Shown here in pieces: positions 41,252-51,702 of a DNA stretch of 64,000 nucleotides; within the stretch, counting starts at the first letter, position 1, and every line of letters starts with the position of its first letter. The notes under the pieces were generated by a model. It saw nothing but the letters and a program-made list of their open reading frames with translations, was not told the DNA's origin and made no database searches. Origin of the DNA: Sphingomonadales bacterium Ga0077531 (GTDB lineage Bacteria > Pseudomonadota > Alphaproteobacteria > Sphingomonadales > Sphingomonadaceae); the NCBI GenBank assembly GCA_001464915.1, contig LNED01000023.1, forward strand, positions 1-64,000, read 5' to 3'. The translations under genes and the position numbers were made by a program.

Positions 41252-44200
41252 ATGGCCTTTGCTCCCTTCGTCCCGCTGCGCGTGTTGTCGTCCTTCTCGA
41301 TGCTCGAAGGGGCGATTGATCCCAAGGAAATCGCCAAACTGGCGAAGGAACGCGGCTTTCCCGCCATCGCTATTTGCGACCGCAACGGGCTGTACGGGGT
41401 CATGCCGTTTGCCGCCGCCTGCAAGGCCGAAGGCGTGCAGCCGATTATCGGCGCGCTGCTGGGCGTGGCGCGCGAAGGGGTGGAAGGTTCGGGTGCGCGC
41501 AGCATCGATTACCTCGCGCTGCTGGCGCAGGATGATGAGGGTTACAACAACCTGTGCCATCTGGTGTCGCAGGCCCACCTCGATCGCCCACTGGAACTTG
41601 ATCCGCATGTCACGCTGGCCGCTCTGGACGGGTATACGGGCGGGTTGATTGCGCTGACCGGCGCGGGTGAGGGGTGCCTGACGCGGTTGCTGGCGGATGG
41701 TCAGCACGAGGCCGCCGCGCGGCTGGCTGATCGGCTGGAAGCGCTGTTCCCGCAGCGGCTCTATATCGAACTGGCGCGCCACGGCGATCCGGTGTGCGAG
41801 CGGGCCGAGGCGGCGTTGATCGACCTCGCTTACGCCCGCAATCTGCCGCTGGTCGCCACCAACCCCGCCAACTTTGCCGAACCGCATATGCACAAGGCGC
41901 ATGATGCGATGCTGTGCATTGCCAATTCGAGCCAGATCGAGGCCGAGGATCGCCCGCGTTCCAACCCGCAGGCCTTTGTCAAATCGGCCAGCATGATGGA
42001 CGAAGCCTTTGCCGACCTGCCCGAGGCAACCGCCAACACGCTGGTGATCGCGCAGCGGTGTGCGTTCGCGCCGCCGTACCGCAAGCCGATCCTGCCCAGC
42101 CTTGCGGGCGATCTGGCGGGCGAGGCAAGGGCTTTGGCGGAGGATTCGCGCGCCGGCCTGTCAGCGCGTTTGGAAGCCTATCCCGATCTCACCGAGGAGG
42201 AGCGCAAGGTCTATTTTGACCGGCTCGAATTCGAGATCGACGTGATCGTGGGGATGGGCTTTCCCGGCTACTTCCTGATTGTGGCCGATTTCATCAAATG
42301 GGCCAAGGAACAGGGCATTCCGGTCGGGCCGGGGCGCGGCTCTGGCGCAGGATCGGCGGTGGCTTGGGCGCTGACCATCACCGATCTCGATCCGCTCAAG
42401 CTGGGGCTGCTGTTCGAACGGTTCTTGAACCCCGAACGTGTGTCGATGCCTGATTTCGATATCGATTTCTGCGAAACCCGGCGCGGCGAAGTGATCCGTT
42501 ACGTGCAGGCCAAATATGGCAGCGATCACGTCGCGCAGATCATCACCTTTGGTAAGCTGAAGGCGCGCGCGGTGCTGCGCGATTGCGGGCGGATTTTGCA
42601 GATGAGCTACGGTCAGGTCGACCGACTCTGCAAGATGATCCCCAACCACCCGACCGACCCGTGGCCGTTACCGCGCGCGTTGAACGGCGCGGCGGATTTC
42701 AAGCGCGAATACGACAACGACAAGGACGTCAAACGCCTCGTCGATCTGGCGATGCAGCTGGAAGGCCTGCCGCGCAATTCATCGACCCACGCGGCGGGCG
42801 TGGTGATTGGTGATCGACCGTTGGCGCAGCTTGTGCCGCTGTATCGTGACCCGCGATCAGACATGCCGGTGACGCAGTTCGACATGAAATATGTCGAAAG
42901 TTCCGGGCTGGTGAAGTTCGACTTCTTGGGCCTGAAAACCCTGTCGGTGCTGCGCAAGGCGACCGATCTACTGGAAGAACGCGGCATCACCATCGATCTG
43001 GGCGCGTTGCCGCTGGATGATCAGGCGGTTTACCAACTCATGCAGACAGGTAACACCGTTGGCGTGTTCCAGCTGGAATCCGAAGGGATGCGGCGCACGC
43101 TGAAGGCTGTGAAGCCGACCAATTTCGGCGACATCATCGCGCTCGTGTCGCTCTATCGGCCCGGCCCGATGGATAACATCCCGCTGTTCGGTCAGCGTAA
43201 AGCGGGCGTGGTTCCGATCGAATACCCGCACCAAAAGCTCGAAGGCATCCTGGCCGAAACATACGGCATCTTTGTTTATCAGGAACAGGTGATGCAGGCC
43301 GCGCAGGTGCTCGCGGGCTACTCACTTGGCGATGCTGACCTGCTGCGCCGCGCGATGGGTAAGAAGGTGCAGGCCGAAATGGACGCGCAGCGTGGCCGGT
43401 TCGTCGATGGCTGCCGGGAGAATTCGGGCATCGAGGCCAAGCGCGCCAACGAACTGTTCGATTTGATCGACAAGTTTGCAGGCTACGGCTTCAACAAATC
43501 GCACGCAGCGGCCTATGCATTGCTGGCCTATCAGACCGGGTGGCTGAAAGCGCATTACCCCGAAGAATTCTACGCGGCATCAATGTGTTTCGATATGCAT
43601 CAGTCGGACAAGCTCAATGTGTTTGTCGATGATGCGCGGCGCTATCCGAACGGCCACGGCGGGGTTGAGGTGTTGCCGCCCGACATCAATGCATCGCAAG
43701 CGCGCTTTACCGTCGAGCAGACCGACAAAGGCTATGCCGTCCGCTACGCGCTCGCCGGGATCCGCAATGTCGGGGAAAAGGCGATGGAAGCGATTGCGGC
43801 TGAGCGGCAGGCGTCCGGGCCGTTTGCCAGCATCAAGGATCTGTTCGAACGCCTGCCGCAGGGCACGATGAACCGGCGTCAGCTGGAAGGGCTGATCTGT
43901 GCCGGCGCGTTTGACGGGTTAGAACCGGATCGCGGGCTGCTTTACGCCAATGCCGACCTGCTGATGGCGGTGGCTGACGCGGCGATGCGCGAACGGTCAA
44001 GCGGGCAGGCGGCGCTGTTTGGCGGGGATGATGCGGCTGCCGAAGACCTGAGGTTGCAGGCCGCCCCGGCATGGAGCCGGACCGAACGCATGGCGCAGGA
44101 ACGCGAGAATTTCGGGTTCTATTTCTCTGCCCACCCGGTGCAGCAATTCCGCGACGTGGCCTCGGCCAATGGCGCGCGCACCTATCAAAGCCTGATGGAA

Positions 44201-44764
44201 GCAGGGGCACCGCCGGGCGGGCGCGGCACGGCGGTGATGGCGGCTCTGGTCGAAGGCATTACTAAGGCCCGCACCCGCAAGGGCGGCACGTTTGTGCGTG
44301 CCGATTTCTCCGATGCTTCAGGGCAGTTTTCCGCCGCTTGTTTCGAAGAGGCGCTGGTGCCGCAGTTTGAACGTTGGGGGCAGGAAGGCGAATGCCTGCT
44401 GCTGACGGTCGAACTTGACGCACCCAACCCTGATGAACCCCCGCGTCTGACCGTGCGCGGCGCGCGGCCCTTGGCAGCCGTCAGCGGGGCGACCGCGATG
44501 CAGCTGACCGCCGATATCGCCACGGTTGAGGCACTGCTTGAACTCAAGATCGAACTTGATGTGGCGCAGGGCGAGCAGGTGGCAGGCAGCGGCGAGGTTA
44601 TGGTGCGGCTCGTGCTCGCAGCGGGTGGCCATGCGCAGGTGCGATTGGGGGGCGGGTTTGTGCTTAACGGCGATCTGGCCGAGCGGCTGGCGGCGGTCGA
44701 GGGGATCGACAATGTCGCGCTGGCGCCGCTGAAGGGCAAAGCACGGCTGCGGCTGGTTGCCTGA
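41252..44764 (+). CDS. dnaE: DNA polymerase III alpha subunit
   Basis: A 1170-residue replicative polymerase. The PHP domain opens with PLRVLSSFSMLEGAI, the palm carries the PDFDIDFCE catalytic aspartates (about 399-405), then the thumb, fingers, helix-hairpin-helix, OB fold and C-terminal domain. The PHP start lacks the classic HTEYS and is the alphaproteobacterial version. An ATG at 41219 is possible; 41252 matches the family better. There is no good ribosome binding site for either. Full length for DnaE1. Confidence 0.97.
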   Translation: MAFAPFVPLRVLSSFSMLEGAIDPKEIAKLAKERGFPAIAICDRNGLYGVMPFAAACKAEGVQPIIGALLGVAREGVEGSGARSIDYLALLAQDDEGYNNLCHLVSQAHLDRPLELDPHVTLAALDGYTGGLIALTGAGEGCLTRLLADGQHEAAARLADRLEALFPQRLYIELARHGDPVCERAEAALIDLAYARNLPLVATNPANFAEPHMHKAHDAMLCIANSSQIEAEDRPRSNPQAFVKSASMMDEAFADLPEATANTLVIAQRCAFAPPYRKPILPSLAGDLAGEARALAEDSRAGLSARLEAYPDLTEEERKVYFDRLEFEIDVIVGMGFPGYFLIVADFIKWAKEQGIPVGPGRGSGAGSAVAWALTITDLDPLKLGLLFERFLNPERVSMPDFDIDFCETRRGEVIRYVQAKYGSDHVAQIITFGKLKARAVLRDCGRILQMSYGQVDRLCKMIPNHPTDPWPLPRALNGAADFKREYDNDKDVKRLVDLAMQLEGLPRNSSTHAAGVVIGDRPLAQLVPLYRDPRSDMPVTQFDMKYVESSGLVKFDFLGLKTLSVLRKATDLLEERGITIDLGALPLDDQAVYQLMQTGNTVGVFQLESEGMRRTLKAVKPTNFGDIIALVSLYRPGPMDNIPLFGQRKAGVVPIEYPHQKLEGILAETYGIFVYQEQVMQAAQVLAGYSLGDADLLRRAMGKKVQAEMDAQRGRFVDGCRENSGIEAKRANELFDLIDKFAGYGFNKSHAAAYALLAYQTGWLKAHYPEEFYAASMCFDMHQSDKLNVFVDDARRYPNGHGGVEVLPPDINASQARFTVEQTDKGYAVRYALAGIRNVGEKAMEAIAAERQASGPFASIKDLFERLPQGTMNRRQLEGLICAGAFDGLEPDRGLLYANADLLMAVADAAMRERSSGQAALFGGDDAAAEDLRLQAAPAWSRTERMAQERENFGFYFSAHPVQQFRDVASANGARTYQSLMEAGAPPGGRGTAVMAALVEGITKARTRKGGTFVRADFSDASGQFSAACFEEALVPQFERWGQEGECLLLTVELDAPNPDEPPRLTVRGARPLAAVSGATAMQLTADIATVEALLELKIELDVAQGEQVAGSGEVMVRLVLAAGGHAQVRLGGGFVLNGDLAERLAAVEGIDNVALAPLKGKARLRLVA

Positions 44765-44776
44765 AGGCACAAAAAA

Positions 44777-44798
44777 GGGGCCGGATCGCTCCGGCCCC
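44777..44798 (-). terminator. Intrinsic terminator of the OmpA-family gene
   Basis: A perfect 9-bp stem (44777-44785 with 44790-44798) with loop of four bases. On the minus strand it is followed by six T (complement of 44771-44776), so it ends the ompA-type transcript 30 bases past its stop. On the plus strand there is no T-run, though it may also slow dnaE transcription. Confidence 0.9.
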
Positions 44799-44827
44799 TC
44801 CTGATGCATTTCGATTAGCCGAGTGAC

Positions 44828-45976
44828 TTAGAAGCCCGAACCTGGGCCGTAAGACACTTCCACACGGCGGTTCTGCGCTTCGCGCACCCCGTCGGCGGTC
44901 GGCACGCGCGGCTGGCTTTCGCCAAACGCTTCGCCGGTGATCTGCCCGGCACCAACGCCGCGGCCGGTCATGTAATTGCGGACCGACGCATTACGACGTT
45001 CGGCCAGCGCCAAATTGTAGGTCGCGCTGCCCGAGGTATCCGTGTGACCTGCCAGCATCACCCGCGCATTGCCGCAATTGGCGTAAGCGGTGACGGCGTT
45101 GTTGAGGATCGTCGATGCTTCAGCCGTGATGTCCGAACGGTCAAAGTCGAAGAACACGATGAACGGCCCGGTGTTGCACTGCGCCCGCGGCGGCGCGGGC
45201 GGAGCGGGACGCGGCGGGGGCGGCGGTGCGATCACCGGAGCGGGTTGAGCAGGCGCTGCAATCACCGGGGCAGACGCAGGCGCGCCGCCAAAGTTATAAA
45301 CCAAGCTCGCCAGCACCGAATGGGCCGTATAATCGACATCAAGCGCGCGTCCGTTGGCTGCTTCAAGACCGAAGTTCTCGGCCACGAAATAGCGATACTT
45401 GACGCCGAAATCGATATTGTCGTTCACCGGAAACCGCAGGCCGCCGATCAGCTGCCAAGCAAAATCGGTGGCATTGTCATCGACCACGGTGCCAATCCCA
45501 GCCACTTCGACCGGCAACGACAATCGGGCCAAGCCTACACCGCCGCCGCCGTAGATCTGCAAGCCATCATCCTTGCCGAATTCGATCAGACCGTTGATCA
45601 TCCCGCTCAAGATTTTGAGATCGCGATCGTTCTGGACCACGGTGCCGCTGGGCACGGTCAGGGTGCCGGGCAGGATCCCCGAATTGACGACGGTCAGCGA
45701 TTCGTAGCCGGCCTGCTTGTATCCGCCTTCGGCTTCCAATCGGAACGCGCCGAAATCGTAACCAAGGATGACGTCGCCATCGATTCCGAGGTTGGTGTCT
45801 GCAAAGGCTGCGTTGTCGAGCAGGCCGTCAGCGCGGTTGTTGTCGATATCGACGGTGACCTGATCGTCAAAGCTGACGCCGCCTTCGATGCCGAGATAGA
45901 GCTGGCCCTCACGCGCCTGCACGGGCACGGCAGCAACAGCTGCGGCGCTGGCGAGGAGAAATGCTAGTTTTTTCAT
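44828..45976 (-). CDS. OmpA-family outer-membrane protein with 8-strand barrel
   Basis: A 382-residue protein: signal peptide (1-21, VPVQA), an opacity/OmpW-like beta-barrel to about 235, a Pro/Ala linker (VIAPPPPPRPAPPAP), and a C-terminal OmpA domain (about 270-382). That domain binds peptidoglycan: FFDFDRSDIT, GHTDTSGS, NLALAERRNASV and NRRVEVSYG are the expected motifs. It links outer membrane and cell wall. AAAGGAT upstream and a clean terminator make it a single-gene unit. Confidence 0.93.
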   Translation of the reverse strand: MKKLAFLLASAAAVAAVPVQAREGQLYLGIEGGVSFDDQVTVDIDNNRADGLLDNAAFADTNLGIDGDVILGYDFGAFRLEAEGGYKQAGYESLTVVNSGILPGTLTVPSGTVVQNDRDLKILSGMINGLIEFGKDDGLQIYGGGGVGLARLSLPVEVAGIGTVVDDNATDFAWQLIGGLRFPVNDNIDFGVKYRYFVAENFGLEAANGRALDVDYTAHSVLASLVYNFGGAPASAPVIAAPAQPAPVIAPPPPPRPAPPAPPRAQCNTGPFIVFFDFDRSDITAEASTILNNAVTAYANCGNARVMLAGHTDTSGSATYNLALAERRNASVRNYMTGRGVGAGQITGEAFGESQPRVPTADGVREAQNRRVEVSYGPGSGF

Positions 45977-46158
45977 AAATATCCTTTTGGGTCGGGCACG
46001 CTCGGAACATAGGCTTTATGCGTGGCAAAGTCGTGACAATTCGCCCTATTTGCCCCTTACTCAGCCCCGATTGCCAAGCGGCGCGGCCAAGGGCATGAGA
46101 ACGAGTGCAACCACACAGCAATGCGCAACAATCGCGCAGTCTAGACGGAGAGAGAGCT

Positions 46159-47769
46159 ATGGCCGGAGCAAGGCTTGGGGCGATGCAGGAATGGACCATG
46201 CGGGTAACCGCAGTGATCGACCACGCCGCGCGTGAAGCGCCGACGCGCGAAATCGTTACCCGCTGGGCTGATGGCAGCGAAACACGCACCGATTGGGCGG
46301 GCATTCGCCGCGATGCGTTGAAGATGGCGCAGGCATTGCGCGCGCTGGGCCTCAAGCCGGGGGACAAGGTCGCCAGCCTTGCCATGAACCATTCGCGGCA
46401 TCTGGTCAGCTGGTATGGCGTCGCAGGGATGGGCGGGGTGCTCCACACCGTGAACCCGCGCCTGTTTGACGATCAGCTCGAATATATCGTCAACCACGCC
46501 GAAGACAGCGTGCTGTGTTACGACGCGGCGTTCCAGCCGATTGTTGACCGGATGAAGTCGCGCTGGCCCACGGTTGAGCATTACATCTGCTATGATTCCG
46601 GCGCGAGTGCACCCGCCTTTGAGGATTGGATCGGCGCGCAGGACGGTGATTTCGAATGGGCCACCGGGGCGGAAAGCGACCCGTGTATGATCTGCTATAC
46701 CTCGGGCACCACCGGCAATCCGAAGGGGGTGCAATACGAGCACCGTTCCACCGTGATGCACGCGATGGCCGGCTTGCAACCGGCGGCGTTCAATTTCTCC
46801 AGCGCATCGGTGATGCTGCCCGTGGTGCCGATGTTCCACGCGGCGAGCTGGGGCCTGCCCTATGCTGGCGCGATGGCGGGGATCAAGTTCGTGTTCTCGG
46901 CAGTGAATGACCCAGCGGTTCTGCATGATCTGATGCTGCGCGAAGGCGTTACCGATAGTGCAGGCGTGCCAACAGTGTGGCTGGCGCATTTCCAGTATTG
47001 CGATGCCAATGGCCTTGATCTGCCACCACTGAAGGCGGCCACCATCGGGGGCTCCGCTGCGCCAAAATTCATGATCGAGCGGCTGATGAAGAACGGCACC
47101 CGCGTGCAGCACGCTTGGGGGATGACCGAAACCAGCCCGATTGGAACGGTCGGGGGCCCGACTTGGGATTGGGACACGCTCACGCTCGAACAGAAGGTCG
47201 AAAAGACCGCGATGCAGGGCCGCCCAATCTTTGGCGTGCAGCTGCGCACGGTGGATTTGAGCGGCATGAGCACCGAACTGCCGCGCGATGGGCAGACCAG
47301 CGGCGCACTGCAAATTCGCGGGCCGTGGGTCATCAAACGCTACTTCAAGGCCGATACGGACGCCGTTGGCAATGATGGCTGGTTCGATACCGGCGATGTT
47401 GGCATCATCCACCCCGATGGCACGCTGCAGCTGACTGACCGCACCAAGGACGTGATCAAATCGGGTGGCGAATGGATCAGCTCGGTCGAGCTGGAAAACG
47501 CCGCCTGCGGGCATCCGGCAGTGGCTGAGGCCGCTTGCATTGGCGTTTACCACCCCAAGTGGGACGAACGCCCAGTGTTGTTCGTGGTCAAGAAAGCCGG
47601 CGCAGACGTGACGGGCGGCGAAATCATCGAGCACCTCAAGCCGATCATCGCAAAGTGGTGGCTGCCCGATGCGGTCGAATTCGTCGACGACATCCCGCAC
47701 ACCGCCACTGGCAAAATCAGCAAGAAAGACCTGCGCGACCGGTTCAGCGATTACAAGCTGGTGGAGTGA
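46159..47769 (+). CDS. Acyl-CoA synthetase (AMP-forming), medium/long chain
   Basis: A 536-residue ANL-family ligase activating a carboxylic acid to its CoA ester. The phosphate loop [11 protein letters not shown], the adenine motif [22 protein letters not shown] hinge and catalytic Lys in [12 protein letters not shown] are all intact. It groups by eye with fatty-acid CoA ligases of beta-oxidation. GGAGAGAG lies just before the ATG at 46159. A DUF1330 gene follows after 4 bases. Confidence 0.9.
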   Translation: MAGARLGAMQEWTMRVTAVIDHAAREAPTREIVTRWADGSETRTDWAGIRRDALKMAQALRALGLKPGDKVASLAMNHSRHLVSWYGVAGMGGVLHTVNPRLFDDQLEYIVNHAEDSVLCYDAAFQPIVDRMKSRWPTVEHYICYDSGASAPAFEDWIGAQDGDFEWATGAESDPCMICYTSGTTGNPKGVQYEHRSTVMHAMAGLQPAAFNFSSASVMLPVVPMFHAASWGLPYAGAMAGIKFVFSAVNDPAVLHDLMLREGVTDSAGVPTVWLAHFQYCDANGLDLPPLKAATIGGSAAPKFMIERLMKNGTRVQHAWGMTETSPIGTVGGPTWDWDTLTLEQKVEKTAMQGRPIFGVQLRTVDLSGMSTELPRDGQTSGALQIRGPWVIKRYFKADTDAVGNDGWFDTGDVGIIHPDGTLQLTDRTKDVIKSGGEWISSVELENAACGHPAVAEAACIGVYHPKWDERPVLFVVKKAGADVTGGEIIEHLKPIIAKWWLPDAVEFVDDIPHTATGKISKKDLRDRFSDYKLVE

Positions 47770-47773
47770 GCCG

Positions 47774-48211
47774 ATGACCAATGTGACCTACATCGACCCG
47801 TCGCCCGCCAATTTTCAGGCGTTCAAAGACCTGCCGCGTGATACACCGATCCAGATGCTCAACCTGCTGCTGTATCGTGACACGGCGGACTATCCCGAAG
47901 GCCACGAAAACGCGGGCAAGGGATGGACGGGGCGCGAGGCCTATGCCGAATATGGCCGCACATCAGGGTCGATCTTCCAGCGCGTGGGCGGCAGCATCGT
48001 CTGGCGCGGGCGGTTCGAGGCGATGGTGACCGGGCCAGACGTGCGCGAATGGCACGATGGCTTTGTCGCGCAATATCCCAATGCCGGCGCGTTCTTCGAA
48101 ATGATCAAGGATGCCGAGTATCAGAAGGCAGTGGTCAATCGCACCGCCGCGCTGATCGACAGCCGCCTGATCCGCTTTGCCCCGGGCGATGTGGGTGGGG
48201 GGTTTGGCTAA
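47774..48211 (+). CDS. DUF1330-family protein
   Basis: A 145-residue ferredoxin-like-fold protein. The central IQMLNLLLYRD, RVGGSIVWRGRFEA and FVAQYPNAGAFFEMIKDAEYQKAV match the DUF1330 family (dimeric alpha-beta barrel; function unknown). The ATG is 4 bases after the acyl-CoA synthetase stop, so they are co-transcribed. A heme- or lipid-related small-molecule role is possible but unproven. Confidence 0.85.
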   Translation: MTNVTYIDPSPANFQAFKDLPRDTPIQMLNLLLYRDTADYPEGHENAGKGWTGREAYAEYGRTSGSIFQRVGGSIVWRGRFEAMVTGPDVREWHDGFVAQYPNAGAFFEMIKDAEYQKAVVNRTAALIDSRLIRFAPGDVGGGFG

Positions 48212-48224
48212 CCCCCACTCCCCC

Positions 48225-48725
48225 CTATTCGCCGCTTTCCGGATACAGATAGCCAAAGAAATCGACCACAGAGCCGAACCACAGCCCGATCTGGCTGCTG
48301 TAGTTTTCGCGGGTGATGCCGCCGTCCGAGATAATGTACATCCGCACCGAGATCGTGCCTTCGTCGTCGACATAGGCGCGGCCGAAGTTCTCGTTGTAAT
48401 TGTATGCGTTGATCGCTGCCATGACTTGGTCAGCGGTGGTCCCTTCGTCAGCCGTGAATGTGGCGAGCATGGACGAGCCGAGGCAATTGTCCTGCGTGCC
48501 TTCATCGCAGGCGAGCAATAGAGCATCGGCTGCGACATCGCCCTCGAAAGTGAAATTGATCCGCTGCGGATCTTCGCTGGTGGTGATATTCGCCCCGGCA
48601 TCGCGCAAGGCCCGCTCAAAATCGGCGCGGGTAAAGTGCTGCAATGTCTGCGAAGATTGCGCCTGCGCCGCCCCGCCGCCCAAAGCCACCATTGCCGCCG
48701 CAACCGCCAAGATCGCCCAACGCAT
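48225..48725 (-). CDS. Exported YbjN-domain-like protein
   Basis: A 166-residue protein with a signal peptide ending GGAAQAQ (about 23). The mature part has alternating strands and helices (FTRADFERALRDAGANITT, VMAAINAYNYNENFGRAYV), like the YbjN/T3SS-chaperone fold that sphingomonads use in exported form. Function unknown. GGGGGAAT before the ATG supports the start. It converges on the acyl-CoA synthetase/DUF1330 operon. Confidence 0.75.
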   Translation of the reverse strand: MRWAILAVAAAMVALGGGAAQAQSSQTLQHFTRADFERALRDAGANITTSEDPQRINFTFEGDVAADALLLACDEGTQDNCLGSSMLATFTADEGTTADQVMAAINAYNYNENFGRAYVDDEGTISVRMYIISDGGITRENYSSQIGLWFGSVVDFFGYLYPESGE

Positions 48726-48890
48726 CGCAATTCCCCCTTCGATCAGGTGATCCTGCTAACAGAATTTCCTTAGCTGAAAAGCGGGGTTTTTGTGGATAGG
48801 ACCACGCGCTGGCGGGGCAGAGTTTGCTGCGATCGGAAAAATTCCTCTCCGTAGCATGATGTTAAGGGGTCTTGCGCGATCCTCATACCC

Positions 48891-49409
48891 ATGGAACGGC
48901 AGGTCTCATACAACTGGCTCCCTGAAGAAGGGTTGGCCCTTGCACGGGACAAGTTTGCGGAGGGCTTTCTCAACCCCCGCACGCTCACTCTGGTGGTGGT
49001 GCTCTTGTATGCGCCGTTTGTTGGGCAGGCCTATTGGGTTAACCCGTACTTTTTTACTCACCCGCTGTTCTACGTCGTACTGCTCGGGCCGGTTGCGCTA
49101 TACGCCCTTGAATACTGGCGGCATACGAGAAATGCCATGAGTCCGGAGGTTGGCTGGGGTGTCACTGGCTCGCCAGTGACCTTCGCCTGGGATGAGCAGG
49201 GATACGAGGCGTCATGCGAAGGGAACGGCAGCAGGGTTAGCTGGTCGAATTTCAGCCATATCGTGGAGACCGAGCACTTCATCAAGCTCTACGTCGACAA
49301 ACGGAAGCCCGGCGCCTATGTCTTCAAGCGGCCGATGAGCGAAGCACAGCTTGCTGATTTCCGCAGCTGTACGGCTGTGGTTGGCAAGATCAGTCCGGTC
49401 TTCGCCTGA
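48891..49409 (+). CDS. YcxB-like membrane protein
   Basis: A 172-residue protein with two membrane helices (about 32-48 and 58-78) and a C-terminal domain with VSWSNFSHIVETEHFIKLYVDK and YVFKRP, the pattern of YcxB-like C-terminal domains. Role unknown. It is somewhat less GC-rich than its neighbours. Preceded by a 165-base gap without a clear promoter. It ends 3 bases before convergent moaB. Confidence 0.7.
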   Translation: MERQVSYNWLPEEGLALARDKFAEGFLNPRTLTLVVVLLYAPFVGQAYWVNPYFFTHPLFYVVLLGPVALYALEYWRHTRNAMSPEVGWGVTGSPVTFAWDEQGYEASCEGNGSRVSWSNFSHIVETEHFIKLYVDKRKPGAYVFKRPMSEAQLADFRSCTAVVGKISPVFA

Positions 49410-49411
49410 GA

Positions 49412-49942
49412 TCAAACTTCCCGCAGTCGGGGCATCAGTTCGACGAAGTTGCAGGGGCGATTGCGGGCGTCGAGCTGTTCGGCGAGGATTCCGTCCCAGC
49501 CATCCTTCACCGCGCCGTTCGAACCGGGCAGGGCGAAGATATAGGTGCCGCGCGCCACCGCGGCGCAGGCGCGTGATTGCACGGTGCTGGTGCCGATGGA
49601 TTGGAAGCTGAGCCAGCGGAACAGTTCGCCAAAGCCGGGAATGTCTCGCGCGTCTTTAACGAGAGAGAGGGCTTCGGGCGTGACATCGCGCCCCGTAAGG
49701 CCGGTGCCGCCGGTGCTGACGATGGCGTCGATGGCGGGATCATCGATCCAGGCCTCGAACTGCGCGGCGAGCAGTTTGGCATCGTCTTTCACGATCATCC
49801 GCGCGCCGAGATTGTGGCCCGCACCCGTTACCCGGTTGCTGAGAATATCGCCCGAAGTGTCGTTCTCCGCTGTGCGGGTGTCCGATACGGTCAGCACAGC
49901 GATATTGATCGGCTTGAACGCGCGGCTCTCGTCGATTGCCAT
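49412..49942 (-). CDS. moaB: Molybdenum cofactor biosynthesis protein B
   Basis: A 176-residue MoaB/MogA-fold protein that adenylates molybdopterin or aids Mo insertion. INIAVLTVSDTR, STGGTGLTGRDVTPEA and FALPGSNGAVKDGWDGIL are conserved. The ATG overlaps by one base the upstream transglycosylase stop (TAATG), so it is translated from the same message. Confidence 0.93.
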   Translation of the reverse strand: MAIDESRAFKPINIAVLTVSDTRTAENDTSGDILSNRVTGAGHNLGARMIVKDDAKLLAAQFEAWIDDPAIDAIVSTGGTGLTGRDVTPEALSLVKDARDIPGFGELFRWLSFQSIGTSTVQSRACAAVARGTYIFALPGSNGAVKDGWDGILAEQLDARNRPCNFVELMPRLREV

Positions 49943-51702
49943 TACTTGTCCAGCCGCGCCGAACGCAGATTGCGCGCCTGCGGGAATTCCGGCCACAGGC
50001 CCTGCGCCAGTGCGCGGCGGCTGGGCGAGGTCACCCCGGCGGCGCGTTCATACATCCAGTAATTGCGCATGACGATCGCGACATAGCCGCGCGTTTCCCA
50101 ATAGGGGATCGATTCCATCCAAAGCAGCGGATCGTTCTGATCGTTGATCTCGGTATTCCAGCGCGCCACCGGGGTCAGGCCCGCGTTGTAGGCCGCCATG
50201 ATCTTGGGCAGCGTCCCGCCGGTCGCCGCGGAATCGCGCAGCATCTCAAGATTGCGCTGGCCGAATGACAGGTTCACCTCGGGATCGTTGAGGTTGACGT
50301 AGGACGCGGTCATGTTGAGCGTCGGTGCATGTTGGCGCACGGTGATCGGAGTGATCTGCATCAGCCCGCGCGCATCGGCCGGGCTGACGGCGTTGGCGCG
50401 AAAGTTCGATTCTTGCAGAGCGTGGGCAAAGGCTAGCGCCGGATCGACTTGCCAGCCATCAACCGGCTGCCAGCGTGCCACCGGGAACCGCAAGGCAGGA
50501 TCGCTGCGGGTGCCATAGGGCGCGTTGTGCGCCATGAACAATTGTGTAGCGGGCAGGCCCAGTTCGCGCGCCAACCGCGACAGCGCGTCAAACTGGAACG
50601 ACGGGCCAATCCGCGCTTCGTGGCGGAGCACTTCATCGGCGAGCGCGGGGCGGCCAATCTCGGTCAGCGCGACGGCAACCTGCACATTTCCGCGGCCTAC
50701 CAGCTGTTGCCAATCCTCAGCTTTGAACTGTTGGGCCGGGGCGTGGGCAGGCAATTCCACGCCCAACTGATCGGCCGCGAGCATCCCGTAGAGCGTTTCA
50801 TCGAGCTGCGCGGCGGAGCTCAGGTGTTGCTGCGCCTGACCCGGTTCGCGGCAGCGCACCAGCGCGCGGTGCGCCCAGTAATGCCCCGCAGCGGCCAGTT
50901 CGACATTCGAAGCGCGCGAGGCGACGTTGACGAACGCCTCTGCGGCAAGCGAGCAATGCCCCAGCCGCCAAGCCGCGAGGCCTTCGACCCATGCAGCTTC
51001 GGCCACCCATTCGCCCGAACCTTCAGCTGCGGTTCGCGCCAGTTCGAGCGCGGCGGTGTCATTGTTCTCGATATAGTGGCTCCAGGCGACCCGCTGACGC
51101 CATTCGGCGCGGGCATCGCTGGACAGGAACAGATCAGCCTCGGCCAGCAGGCGCTGCGCTTCGGTCGGATTGTCAGCCTTGATCGCTTCCAGGATCGCAG
51201 ATGCGGTTGCGGACGGCATTGTCCCGTCGCTCACCGGGCGCGGAAGGATGCGCTTGGGCGCGTAGGGCTGGCGTGCAAAGCCCTGTTCGCTGGGCAGCGC
51301 CGGAAGGTATTCCACCCCGCGCTTCGCTCCCATGCGGGCGATCTGGTCAGCCTGCGGCAGATCGACGCCGCGTTCAAACCACGCGGTGATTTGCTCGGCG
51401 GAGACCTTGGGGCTGTCGGCATGGGTGTAATATTCAGCGCGCGCGGCCTGCGTCAGCACGCCATCGGGGCGCTGAGCGAGCAGTTCTTCAACCACGCTCC
51501 ATTCCTGCGCATCGATTGCTGCGAACAGTTGGCGGTAATGGCTGCGATCCTCGGGGCTGAGGATTGCAGCGAGCGAAGTCTCCCCGCGTGCGTCATCGTT
51601 CCATTGCGCGACGAGGTTGCCCTGTTGCGCCTGCGCAGCGACCGGAAAGGCCAGCCCCGCCAGCGCCAGCGCCGCAAACCCGGCGCGTGCACGCACATTC
51701 AT
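49942..51702 (-). CDS. Soluble lytic murein transglycosylase
   Basis: A 586-residue periplasmic enzyme (SLT family): signal peptide to about residue 26 (VAAQAQ), a long helical superdomain of repeats (about 40-430) and a C-terminal catalytic domain with Glu in HALQESNFRANAVS and SPADARGLMQITP. It cleaves peptidoglycan glycan strands forming anhydro-muramic ends. The start at 51702 is chosen because its ATG overlaps the upstream stop as ATGA; ATGs at 51714 and 51723 are in frame. The 1-base overlap with moaB extends the coupling. Confidence 0.9.
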   Translation of the reverse strand: MNVRARAGFAALALAGLAFPVAAQAQQGNLVAQWNDDARGETSLAAILSPEDRSHYRQLFAAIDAQEWSVVEELLAQRPDGVLTQAARAEYYTHADSPKVSAEQITAWFERGVDLPQADQIARMGAKRGVEYLPALPSEQGFARQPYAPKRILPRPVSDGTMPSATASAILEAIKADNPTEAQRLLAEADLFLSSDARAEWRQRVAWSHYIENNDTAALELARTAAEGSGEWVAEAAWVEGLAAWRLGHCSLAAEAFVNVASRASNVELAAAGHYWAHRALVRCREPGQAQQHLSSAAQLDETLYGMLAADQLGVELPAHAPAQQFKAEDWQQLVGRGNVQVAVALTEIGRPALADEVLRHEARIGPSFQFDALSRLARELGLPATQLFMAHNAPYGTRSDPALRFPVARWQPVDGWQVDPALAFAHALQESNFRANAVSPADARGLMQITPITVRQHAPTLNMTASYVNLNDPEVNLSFGQRNLEMLRDSAATGGTLPKIMAAYNAGLTPVARWNTEINDQNDPLLWMESIPYWETRGYVAIVMRNYWMYERAAGVTSPSRRALAQGLWPEFPQARNLRSARLDK